This document shows, in pieces, positions 16,494 through 23,384 of a DNA stretch of 37,745 nt (positions within the stretch are counted from its first letter, which is position 1; the number at the start of each line of letters is the position of its first letter). The notes under the pieces were generated by a model, which did not search any database, was not told where the DNA came from, and saw only the letters and a program-made list of their open reading frames with translations. Position numbers and translations under genes: made by a program. The DNA comes from Alistipes sp. (lineage in GTDB: Bacteria > Bacteroidota > Bacteroidia > Bacteroidales > Rikenellaceae), in contig JAHHQK010000020.1 of the NCBI GenBank assembly GCA_020026435.1, positions 1-37,745 of the forward strand. Direction: 5' to 3'.

Positions 16494-16557
16494 GGTGCAA
16501 TGACAAAATATATGAAATCACCCCTGCCACAGATGACTGCGACAGGGGTGTTTTTGG
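16494..16557 (-). terminator. Intergenic hairpin element, copy A
   Basis: The minus-strand hairpin CACCCCTG / CAGGGGTG (arms 16519-16526 and 16543-16550) lies 49 nt past the hydrolase stop and is followed by a T-rich block. Its loop-side sequence GCCACAGAT and the flank CAATGA...AAATA recur in copy B (20486-20566). It probably ends the transcript; the shared flank suggests a dispersed repeat family. Confidence 0.65.
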
Positions 16558-16598
16558 GGGGGCGTTTGGATATTCCTCCTTTTATTGGTCCGTGCGGG

Positions 16599-17996
16599 TT
16601 ATTTGTGTCCGATGCCGCGAGAGAGGATCCATTGCGTGATGTCGGAGAGTACCTCCTCGTCGATGGTTGTCTCGATCTGGACGTATTCGTTGCTCAGTCC
16701 CGTGGTGCAGGGCTGGAAGAGGTGGTTCAGGTTGGGATAACGCTTGACGGTGAGCCTGCGCGTGGGCAGCAACTGCTCCAGACGGCCCAGATGCGCCTCG
16801 GCATTGACCTGCGTGTCGCGTTCGCCGTTGAGGGCCAACATCGGGATGCGGCTGGCGCGGATGATGTCCTCGGCGGGATCGTAGCGCAGGAAGAAGTAGA
16901 GCCACGGCGATGCACTCACGGCGTCGTAGCTTCGGAGCAGCGATTCGCGCAGGGTGATGGGCAGCTTGGTGGCCGTGGGGAGATTGCTCAGGCGAGTCTT
17001 GTGGAGGCGGGTGTTGTGCTGAAGATCCCAAAGACCGCGCACGCGCATGAAGTCGAAGATGTTCTTCAGAAAATCCAGGGATTGCTCGGTCACCTCCAGC
17101 GGGAGTCCCGCACCGCTCAGAGCCGTGCGGTTTTGGGCGATCAGTACCTGGTCGCCGCGCAGGGTCGATCCCGCCATCGAAACCAGGAAGTTGATCTTGC
17201 GCTCGCGGGCGGCGGCCATGAAGGCGATCGTGCCGCCCTCGCTGTGGCCTATGATTCCGCACTTGATCTTGGCCGTTTCGGGACGTGTGCGCAGGTAGTC
17301 CCACGCGCCGAGGGCATCCAGACACATGTTTTCAGTGGTCGAATACTCCAGTTTGGCGGCCTCTTCCTTGCTGAGACCGTAGCCGCGGTCGTCGTAGCGC
17401 AGGACGGCGATGCCGCGGCGCGTCAGATAGTCGGCGATGACGGCAAAGGGCTTGTGCTGGGCGATCTCCTCATCGCGGTTCTGCGTGCCGCTGCCCGTCA
17501 CCAGGATCACGGCGGCAAGGGGGTTGCCGTCGGCGGGCAGGGTCAGCGTGCCGTTGAGGGTCAGACTCTTGTCGCGGCTCGGGAACGAAACCTCGCTTAC
17601 GGTGTAGGGATAGGGTGCCCGGGGTTCCTGCGGACGGTTGACCTTTTGGGGTCTCTCGGGGGCGAGGATCAGCGGAAATTCCAGCCCGTTCTGATAGAAT
17701 GTGCCCACGATCATCTTCGGAGTGGGCATCACGCCCTTGTAGGAGGCCTTCAGTGCGGGCATCTCCAGCTCGATGGCCTTACCCTCGACCCGCACCTGCT
17801 CGACGGGAATGCCGCTGACCCCCTGGTCGGGACTGTCCATTGTGGCGGTGTAGCCTTCCGCTGCGGCTTTGAGTTGGAAGATCAGTCGGATTTTGTTGTC
17901 GTTGAATGAGAGCAGACCACCCCAGCGACCTGCGAAATCCTGCCCCAGGGCCACAATCGGCAGAAGGGCGAGAAGGGTGAAGAGGAACTTTTTCAT
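16599..17996 (-). CDS. Secreted alpha/beta hydrolase, serine esterase/aminopeptidase-like
   Basis: A 465-residue exported protein. The signal peptide MKKFLFTLLALLPIVALGQ supports the ATG at 17996; an upstream ATG at 18020 would put eight residues before it. An N-terminal beta-rich domain (about 20-115, in the style of DUF3887-containing hydrolases) precedes an alpha/beta hydrolase fold (about 125-465) with Ser252 in GHSEGG, Asp394 in GERDTQVN and His425 in NLNHLF, a complete catalytic triad. The physiological substrate is not evident; acyl esters, xenobiotic esters or peptides are possible. It stands alone between two gene-free stretches, with a hairpin downstream. Confidence 0.9.
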   Translation of the reverse strand: MKKFLFTLLALLPIVALGQDFAGRWGGLLSFNDNKIRLIFQLKAAAEGYTATMDSPDQGVSGIPVEQVRVEGKAIELEMPALKASYKGVMPTPKMIVGTFYQNGLEFPLILAPERPQKVNRPQEPRAPYPYTVSEVSFPSRDKSLTLNGTLTLPADGNPLAAVILVTGSGTQNRDEEIAQHKPFAVIADYLTRRGIAVLRYDDRGYGLSKEEAAKLEYSTTENMCLDALGAWDYLRTRPETAKIKCGIIGHSEGGTIAFMAAARERKINFLVSMAGSTLRGDQVLIAQNRTALSGAGLPLEVTEQSLDFLKNIFDFMRVRGLWDLQHNTRLHKTRLSNLPTATKLPITLRESLLRSYDAVSASPWLYFFLRYDPAEDIIRASRIPMLALNGERDTQVNAEAHLGRLEQLLPTRRLTVKRYPNLNHLFQPCTTGLSNEYVQIETTIDEEVLSDITQWILSRGIGHK

Positions 17997-18061
17997 GGCA
18001 CAAACATTTTGTGAGATCACCCGTCTAAAAGATCCAAACGGGTTTGGTCTCTTATCCGCTA

Positions 18062-18069
18062 TAAATATA
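18062..18069 (-). promoter_or_regulatory. Candidate -7 element of the secreted hydrolase gene
   Basis: TATATTTA on the minus strand, one base off TAnnTTTG, lies within the palindrome CGCTATATTTATAGCG. No clear -33 was seen. Confidence 0.35.
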
Positions 18070-18189
18070 GCGATTTTTTTCGGGAAAGGCTAATTTTTCC
18101 GCGGTAAATCCTGGAGGAAAATCCGACCGGAAAACACCTTGTCGGTATCGGGTGCTTACCTATAATATATAGGTCTGCCGGAAAAATAT

Positions 18190-18218
18190 CTCCCCGCACC
18201 TTTTACGGGTGCGGGGAG
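18190..18218 (-). terminator. Terminator of the fucosidase-cutC operon
   Basis: 11-bp stem CTCCCCGCACC / GGTGCGGGGAG with a 7-nt loop; on the minus strand it is followed by ATATTTTTCC, about 25 nt after the cutC stop. Confidence 0.85.
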
Positions 18219-18242
18219 TATGGATCAAAAGGGGGCTTTCCC

Positions 18243-18995
18243 TTATTCGAGATCGCGGATCTCATTGACGGCGGCCGCCACGATCTCGGGGGCGGTCACG
18301 TCGATCCGGTATTCGTCTATGTGGACCACACCACCCATCGACACCCTCGGGTTGTGGTAGCGCATACCGCTCTCGCGGGGCAGGCGTCCCGAGAAATGGA
18401 ACTCGCGGGCATGAGTCTCCAGGGCGATCTTACGGATGTTCGACGGACGCACACCGCATCCGGGCATGATGATGATTCGCTCACCGGCCCGGTCCACAAG
18501 CTCCTTGAGCAGGGGAATTCCCTCCTCGGCCGTGGCTTCCTGACCCGAAGTGAGGATCCGCTCGCAGCCCAGCGAGATGATCTGTTCGAGGGCCTGGAAC
18601 GGGTCGCGGCACATGTCGAAGGCACGGTGGAAGGTGACGCTCATCCCGCGGGCAGCCTCCATGAGGTGTTGCATGGCCTCCATATCGACCCCACCGTCCC
18701 GGTTGAGGCATCCGAATACCACACCGTCGGCCCCGGCCTTGCGGGCGGCCTCAATGTCGCGGCACATGATTCCGATTTCGGAGGGCGAGTAGAGGAAATC
18801 ACCGCCACGGGGACGGATGATGACATGGAGACGGGTGGTGGAGAGCAGCTCGCGGGCCGCCATGATCTCACCCCAGGAGGGTGTTGTTCCCCCCTCGGGG
18901 ATTCCGGCACACAACTCCACACGGTAGGCTCCTCCCTCCTGTGCGCGGGCGGCACTCTCGGCCGAAGATGCGCAGATCTCGATTTTCAAAGACAT
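18243..18995 (-). CDS. cutC: CutC-family TIM-barrel protein
   Basis: A 250-residue member of the CutC family, with family sequences EICASSAESAARAQEGGAYRVELC (quoted in part: RVELCAGIPEGGTTPS), IIRPRGGDFLYS, VTFHRAFDMCRDP and LTSGQEATAEEGI. CutC was named for copper homeostasis, but that role is contested and the biochemical function is unclear. The ATG at 18995 shares one base with the TAA of the fucosidase gene (TAATG), so the two are translationally coupled. The pairing with a glycosidase suggests a carbohydrate-linked role here; this is inference. Confidence 0.93.
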   Translation of the reverse strand: MSLKIEICASSAESAARAQEGGAYRVELCAGIPEGGTTPSWGEIMAARELLSTTRLHVIIRPRGGDFLYSPSEIGIMCRDIEAARKAGADGVVFGCLNRDGGVDMEAMQHLMEAARGMSVTFHRAFDMCRDPFQALEQIISLGCERILTSGQEATAEEGIPLLKELVDRAGERIIIMPGCGVRPSNIRKIALETHAREFHFSGRLPRESGMRYHNPRVSMGGVVHIDEYRIDVTAPEIVAAAVNEIRDLE

Positions 18996-20341
18996 TATTT
19001 CCTGGCGGGTTTTAATTTTAATTCAACAACATAGTCCGTATCGGCCGGCACTTCGGGCAGGGTGAGCAAAACACCGCCCTCGGTGGCTGTGGCACGGATC
19101 GGGGTACGGTCGATGAACTTCACGGCCGACACTACCTTGTCCCGGACGGGTACGAATAAGGCGCGGTCCTTCAGGTCGAGGATGTGGACGAACATACGGT
19201 CATCCTTGCGCGTCACCACACCCCACGGACGGGGGGCAACATCGCCGGCACGTGTGCCGTAGATCGTCTCGCCGTACTGCTCCATCCACCGGCCGATCTC
19301 GGCCAGACGCTGCACGGCTACACGCGGCAGCTCGCCGTTGGGTTGCGGGCCGATGTTGAGCAGCAGGTTGGCATCCCGTCCGGCGGCACGCACCAAATAG
19401 CGGATGAGCGTTTCGGTCGACTTGTAGTTCTGATCCTGGATGCGGTAGCCCCACATTCCGTTCATCGTCTCGCAGGTTTCGAGCGGCAGGCGGCTGATGG
19501 CCTGGCCGGAGAGTCCTGCGGTATTCTCGCCCGGAAGGTCGCGCTCGAAGATCTGGATATCCTCGCCCTCGAAGGGGATCATGTGGTGGTTGTTGCCGAT
19601 CAGACAGGAGGGTTGCAGACGGTGGATCAGAGCATACTGCTCGGGCAGCTGCCAGTCGAAATCGGGCTCCTGATCCTTGTCCCAAAGGCCGTCGAACCAG
19701 ATGGCGCCGATCTTGCCGTAGTTGGTCAGCAGTTCGGTGAGCTGTCCGTTCATGAAACGGTAGTACGACGGCCAGTCACCGTGGCCCTTGGGTCGGCCTG
19801 TGCCGTGACCCGTGCGGCCCTCGGGGTAGTCGTCGCGGCGCCAGTCGAGGTGGGAGTAGTAGAAGTGCAGGGCGATACCCTGGCGGTGGCATTCGTCGGC
19901 CAGCTCCTTGAGCACGTCACGGCCGAAGGGGGTGGCATCGACAATGTCGAAGTCAGAGAGCTTGGTGTCGAACATCGAGAATCCGTCGTGGTGACGGCTC
20001 GTGATGCAGATGTATTTGGCACCCGAGGCCTTGATCTGCTCGACCCATTGGCGGGCATTGAAGCGCGAGGGGTAGAATCCCGAGGCCAGGAGTCCGTATT
20101 CGTCGCGGTGGATGTCGCGGGAGTTCATGTACCATTCGCCCTGGGCCGTCATGCTGTATATGCCCCAATGGAGGAAGATGCCGAAGCGGTTGGCGCGGAA
20201 CTGTTCGCGGGCTTCGAGGTTCTCGGGTGTGGGCACGTAGCCCGAGTCGGGTGTGGTTTGGGGGTTGGCACCCCAAAGTGATCCTCCGAGCAGCAGGGCT
20301 GCCAGGGAGATTCCGGTTTTGCGGATAAGATGATGAGTCAT
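18995..20341 (-). CDS. GH29 alpha-L-fucosidase, exported
   Basis: A 448-residue glycoside hydrolase family 29 enzyme that releases alpha-L-fucose from host or plant glycans. A signal peptide (about 1-25, ending SLWGA) precedes the catalytic barrel. The active-site residues are in place: FLHWGIYS (His58), SRHHDGFSMFDT, HFYYSHLDW and the nucleophile Asp217 in IWFDGLW. A C-terminal beta domain follows NIGPQPNGELP. It probably acts in the periplasm or envelope; no lipobox was noticed. It has its own promoter and is coupled to cutC. No SusC/SusD pair is nearby, so this is not a classical polysaccharide utilisation locus within the window. Confidence 0.94.
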   Translation of the reverse strand: MTHHLIRKTGISLAALLLGGSLWGANPQTTPDSGYVPTPENLEAREQFRANRFGIFLHWGIYSMTAQGEWYMNSRDIHRDEYGLLASGFYPSRFNARQWVEQIKASGAKYICITSRHHDGFSMFDTKLSDFDIVDATPFGRDVLKELADECHRQGIALHFYYSHLDWRRDDYPEGRTGHGTGRPKGHGDWPSYYRFMNGQLTELLTNYGKIGAIWFDGLWDKDQEPDFDWQLPEQYALIHRLQPSCLIGNNHHMIPFEGEDIQIFERDLPGENTAGLSGQAISRLPLETCETMNGMWGYRIQDQNYKSTETLIRYLVRAAGRDANLLLNIGPQPNGELPRVAVQRLAEIGRWMEQYGETIYGTRAGDVAPRPWGVVTRKDDRMFVHILDLKDRALFVPVRDKVVSAVKFIDRTPIRATATEGGVLLTLPEVPADTDYVVELKLKPARK

Positions 20342-20363
20342 GGATTTTAGAGTTAGCGTTTTA

Positions 20364-20394
20364 CAAATATACGAAAACAGGGGCGGAGTGCCAA
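20364..20394 (-). promoter_or_regulatory. Promoter of the fucosidase-cutC operon
   Basis: On the minus strand TTG (20392-20394), 20 nt, TATATTTG (20364-20371). The leader would be about 16 nt. Confidence 0.75.
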
Positions 20395-20485
20395 GAACAA
20401 ACCGAATTTTTCCTGCCGGTGCCTGTCCTTACTTTGCGGTGTCCCTTAGGGAGTGGATGCTCCCGGGGGGGGGAGAATACAAAAA

Positions 20486-20566
20486 AGAGGGCGTGTCACA
20501 ATGATGAAATACAACACAAACTCCCCCTTGCCACAGATATTTACGGCAAGGGGGAGCTTTTTGAAA
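20486..20566 (-). terminator. Intergenic hairpin element, copy B
   Basis: Perfect 12-bp stem CTCCCCCTTGCC / GGCAAGGGGGAG (arms 20521-20532 and 20545-20556) with a 12-nt loop, 42 nt past the stop of the GtrA-like gene. Loop start ACAGAT, loop length and flank CAATGATGAAATA match copy A at 16494-16557, while the stem sequence differs but still pairs. A G9 run lies just beside it (20465-20473). Confidence 0.7.
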
Positions 20567-20597
20567 GGAAGATTCTGACAGACCTTTTTGTATCTGA

Positions 20598-20966
20598 TCA
20601 GAAGTTGAACAGGTAATTCATGAAGAAGTTCCAGAACGTCACCACCCCGATGGCGAAAAGTTTCGAGAGGTAGAAGTTCAGCTTGAAGCGGTCGTTGAGC
20701 AGGTAGATCGTCAGGTTGTTGATCGCAAGACCGATGAGCGCGATGCCCAGAAACCTCAGGTACTGGCTGGCGATGTCGGGGTCTTCGTTGTGGAAGGTCC
20801 AGATGCGGTTCAGCACATAGTTGGTCGAGGCGGCCAGGAGGAAACCCAGCGAATTGGCCACATATTTGTTCAGGTGGAGCAGCTCCTTGCTCAGATACGT
20901 GATTCCGAAGTCGACGAAGACTCCCGAGCCGCCGACGATGCAGAATTTGATGAATTGTTCGATCAT
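20598..20966 (-). CDS. GtrA-like membrane protein
   Basis: A 122-residue GtrA/DPMS family protein with four predicted membrane helices (about 7-27, 35-52, 70-90, 97-120) and the usual N-terminal FIKFCIVGGSGVFVDFGITYL. Family members help to flip or present polyprenyl-phosphate sugars to membrane glycosyltransferases. The ATG overlaps the stop of the GT39-type gene by four bases (ATGA), which strongly suggests the two act together on glycan transfer at the envelope. Confidence 0.9.
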   Translation of the reverse strand: MIEQFIKFCIVGGSGVFVDFGITYLSKELLHLNKYVANSLGFLLAASTNYVLNRIWTFHNEDPDIASQYLRFLGIALIGLAINNLTIYLLNDRFKLNFYLSKLFAIGVVTFWNFFMNYLFNF

Positions 20967-22672
20967 TTTTCAGTAACCTTTACAGAGATGGGTTTTCCGT
21001 TGAACCAGTGGGTGTAGCCCGGGCGGCGGAGCGTGAATCCCAGCTTGAAGTCGTGTCCGGCCAGCTCCTCGTAGACGGTGGTGTGTATCGTGCAGCGTGC
21101 CGAGCCGTGGGGCGGGAGCGTGAGGTAGGGGGCCAGGGGGTATTCGCGGACGAAGAAGCGGCCGCTCTTCCAGATTGCTGTCAGGCGGTAGTCCTCGCCC
21201 ACCGTGATCTCATAGTCGTAGGGGTTGTGAAGCTCCAGTTCGAGCGTGAGTTCCTCGCCGGGGGAGACCGCTTCGTCCATCGGCGAGAGGATCTTCACAT
21301 CGACGCGGCGCACGGGGCGGAAGCAGGGATCGACCCTCCAGGTGAAGTTTTTGCCGTTGGCCAGGTCGATGCTCTGCACCACGGAGGCGGAGTCGGTCGG
21401 CTCGGGCCACGATTCGAGAACGACCTCACGGCCTGCGAAGCGGTCGTCGTCGTCGCGGAACTGCCACTGGTGGGTGCGGTAGAAGATGTCGGGTTCGCAG
21501 AAGGCCTCCTCACGGGTGTAGAAGTGGTACTTGGCGGCCGTGGAGTATTTGCCGTGGAAGATCACCGGGCGGCCGTCGGCCACGTGGGCGATGGCGTCGA
21601 ACGTGGCATGGTTGTCGAAGACCTCGAAGCGGATTCCCAGCGGATTGAAGATCATCTCGATGCGCACGAGGGCCAGCAGGGCCAGGGTCACCCAGCCCAC
21701 ACGCATGATGTAGCGGCGTGTGCGTTCGTGGTGGCGGGCATAGGCCAGCAGGGTGGAGATCAGTCCGAAGGCGATGACGATGAGCCATTGGGGCTGGATG
21801 TCGCCCTTGGCCAGGGAGGCCAGGAAGAAGAAGAAGAAGGCTACGGGGGTCCACTTCAGGGCGCGTTCCAGAGGCGTCGTGGGGCGGTTCTTGGCTATGG
21901 CCTTGATGTAGAGCGGAGCCAGGAAGGGGTTGAACACCACCCACAGATTCAGCAGATAGGTGGGTAGGTAGTCCGGTTCGAAGGTGCGGTTGCGGTCCGA
22001 GAGGTGGTAGGCAAACGAGGCCCAGTCGTGGTTGTACTGCCATATCAGATGAGGAATGAGCAGCAGCAGGGTGACGGCTCCCGCGGCGTAGGTGTGCGGA
22101 CGGAGCAGCAGTCGCCAGTTGGGTATGAAGGCGAAGAGTACGACCAGGACTCCGTGGTATTTGGCGTAGGCCAGCAGGGCCATCGCCACACCCAGCATCA
22201 GCCACGCCCCGCGTTTTTCGCGGGCGAAGGCATCGAAGGCCCACAGGAATACGGCCGTGGAGAACATCAGCGGGCCGTCTGGCACGGCGATGAAGCCGTA
22301 GAGCTGCAACATGAGCATCGAGGCCGAGATCATCACGAAGAGCGAGGCGTCGCGCCGTGTGGTGTCATCCGGGCGGACCAGCCGCCAGAGGATCCACAGG
22401 TATATGGGCTGGAGCAGTGTGAAGAAGAAGCGCACGCCCAGCTCGCCTCCGAAGAGATGTTCGCCGGCCCAGACCAGCAGGGCCGTCATGGGGGGGTGGT
22501 CGAAATAACCCCAGGCGAGGTGTTCGGCAAACATGTCGTAGTAGGCCTCGTCGTGGGCCAGTTCGCTGAATCCGGCCTGCACCAGGTTGAGCAGCCACCA
22601 CAGACCCAGCCACAGCATCACGATCCCATCGGGACGGAGCATGGCGTATTTCTCCTCAATAAATCGTTTCAT
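20963..22672 (-). CDS. GT39/ArnT-like membrane glycosyltransferase
   Basis: A 569-residue integral membrane transferase of the PMT/ArnT superfamily (GT-C fold), which uses polyprenyl-phosphate sugars on the outer face of the inner membrane. The first periplasmic loop carries the expected acidic pair in HDEAYYDMFAEHLAWGYFDHPP. Many hydrophobic helices (to about residue 345) are followed by a C-terminal soluble region of about 220 residues with a beta-rich end (VSPGEELTLELELHN). The ATG at 22672 was chosen because it directly precedes the first cytoplasmic segment and lies just after a promoter; the frame is open further upstream, into the next promoter region, without coding character. It is coupled to the GtrA-like gene. 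The acceptor is unknown: lipid A, capsule or protein are all possible. Confidence 0.9.
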   Translation of the reverse strand: MKRFIEEKYAMLRPDGIVMLWLGLWWLLNLVQAGFSELAHDEAYYDMFAEHLAWGYFDHPPMTALLVWAGEHLFGGELGVRFFFTLLQPIYLWILWRLVRPDDTTRRDASLFVMISASMLMLQLYGFIAVPDGPLMFSTAVFLWAFDAFAREKRGAWLMLGVAMALLAYAKYHGVLVVLFAFIPNWRLLLRPHTYAAGAVTLLLLIPHLIWQYNHDWASFAYHLSDRNRTFEPDYLPTYLLNLWVVFNPFLAPLYIKAIAKNRPTTPLERALKWTPVAFFFFFLASLAKGDIQPQWLIVIAFGLISTLLAYARHHERTRRYIMRVGWVTLALLALVRIEMIFNPLGIRFEVFDNHATFDAIAHVADGRPVIFHGKYSTAAKYHFYTREEAFCEPDIFYRTHQWQFRDDDDRFAGREVVLESWPEPTDSASVVQSIDLANGKNFTWRVDPCFRPVRRVDVKILSPMDEAVSPGEELTLELELHNPYDYEITVGEDYRLTAIWKSGRFFVREYPLAPYLTLPPHGSARCTIHTTVYEELAGHDFKLGFTLRRPGYTHWFNGKPISVKVTEK

Positions 22673-22678
22673 GGAGGA

Positions 22679-22686
22679 CAAAGTTA
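22679..22686 (-). promoter_or_regulatory. -7 element immediately before the GT39-type gene
   Basis: TAACTTTG on the minus strand, with only six bases (TCCTCC) between it and the ATG. A TTTC stands in for the -33. The predicted transcription start coincides with the start codon. Confidence 0.5.
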
Positions 22687-22880
22687 ATAATTTTTTGCGG
22701 TTTGAAATCTTTTGCCGCCGTTTTCCTTTTCGGTGGCGGCGATTCCCCGAAAAATATCGGCCGGAGGCGAAAAAATTTTTAATAAAAATTAATTTCGACC
22801 CATAACGGCGCAGGGATGATCTCTGAGGCCGTTTTTGCGAAGAGGTGTTTATTCTCTGTTGATAAAAGGGCGGAAAAGAG

Positions 22881-22911
22881 TTTGAGATCCGTAAAAGTAT
22901 TTCTACATTTG
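22881..22911 (+). promoter_or_regulatory. Promoter of the riboswitch-nrdDG transcript
   Basis: TTTG (22881-22884), 19 nt, TACATTTG (22904-22911): exact Bacteroidota consensus. Transcription would start near 22918, giving a leader of about 467 nt before nrdD. Confidence 0.85.
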
Positions 22912-22917
22912 TCCTGC

Positions 22918-23115
22918 GCAAGGTTCTCAAGGACGGCGTTCGGCTGTCTTGGGATTAAAAGGGAACTCTGTGAAAATCAGGGACTAACCCCGTAGCTGTA
23001 AGCTCCGAATATGGGTCGTACACTCTTTGGCCACTGTTGGTTTGCCAACGGGAAGGCGTACGGCGGGAGCAAGTCAGAAGACCTGCCTTGCGGCAAGAGA
23101 GGTGGGACGTTTCCG
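22918..23115 (+). ncRNA. Cobalamin (B12) riboswitch
   Basis: The leader contains the conserved B12-box core AGTCAGAAGACCTGCC at 23072-23087. It also has the upstream conserved blocks in the right order: AAAAGGGAA (22957-22965), GTGAAAATCAGGGAC, CCCCGTAGCTGTAAGC, and GGGAAGGCG ahead of the B12 box. The size of about 200 nt is usual. Such aptamers bind adenosyl- or methylcobalamin and lower expression of the gene downstream. The mRNA after it encodes the anaerobic ribonucleotide reductase, a B12-independent enzyme. The subclass and exact ends were not determined. Confidence 0.93.
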
Positions 23116-23200
23116 CGGGAATGGAACGACCTTCCGAACAAATTACTACCGGAGTAAATACTCGAAGCGATTCGAAGGATTTGTTGAAACGGAGCGAGAT

Positions 23201-23238
23201 GGATACGACCCTCGAAAGTCGGATTCCGGACCCTTTTT
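23201..23238 (+). terminator. Candidate riboswitch expression-platform terminator
   Basis: An imperfect hairpin (GGATACGAC / GTCGGATTCC, with one bulge and one mismatch) is followed six bases later by a run of five T. It lies between aptamer and gene, where a regulated terminator would be expected. The weak stem leaves control of translation equally possible. Confidence 0.35.
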
Positions 23239-23351
23239 AGACGATTGGCTCATTGATCCTCAGGGATGATGGGGTGGCTGGCCATACGCCGAATCAGACG
23301 GTCGTAAATTGTCGGAAAAAGGTAGTTTGAGACATAAAAAAAGAAGAAATA

Positions 23352-23378
23352 ATGAACCTTAAAACTACAATAAAATAA
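23352..23378 (+). CDS. Possible eight-codon leader peptide upstream of nrdD
   Basis: ATG at 23352 opens a frame of eight codons (MNLKTTIK) ending TAA, seven bases before the nrdD ATG. The preceding purine-rich AAAAGAAGAAATA could support ribosome binding. Nothing else shows that it is translated. Confidence 0.25.
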   Translation: MNLKTTIK

Positions 23379-23384
23379 AAAGCA

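Larger units (their letters stand above)
16145..16598. other. Gene-free convergent region
   Basis: It contains 2.7 tandem copies of GGAAAAGGCGGA (16183-16214), a T/C-rich stretch and a hairpin element at 16494-16557. Small open frames on both strands show no family features. Confidence 0.6.

Noticed and set aside
16338..17909. A 523-codon plus-strand frame opposite the secreted hydrolase
   Set aside because: Antisense to a gene with signal peptide and full catalytic triad; no family features.
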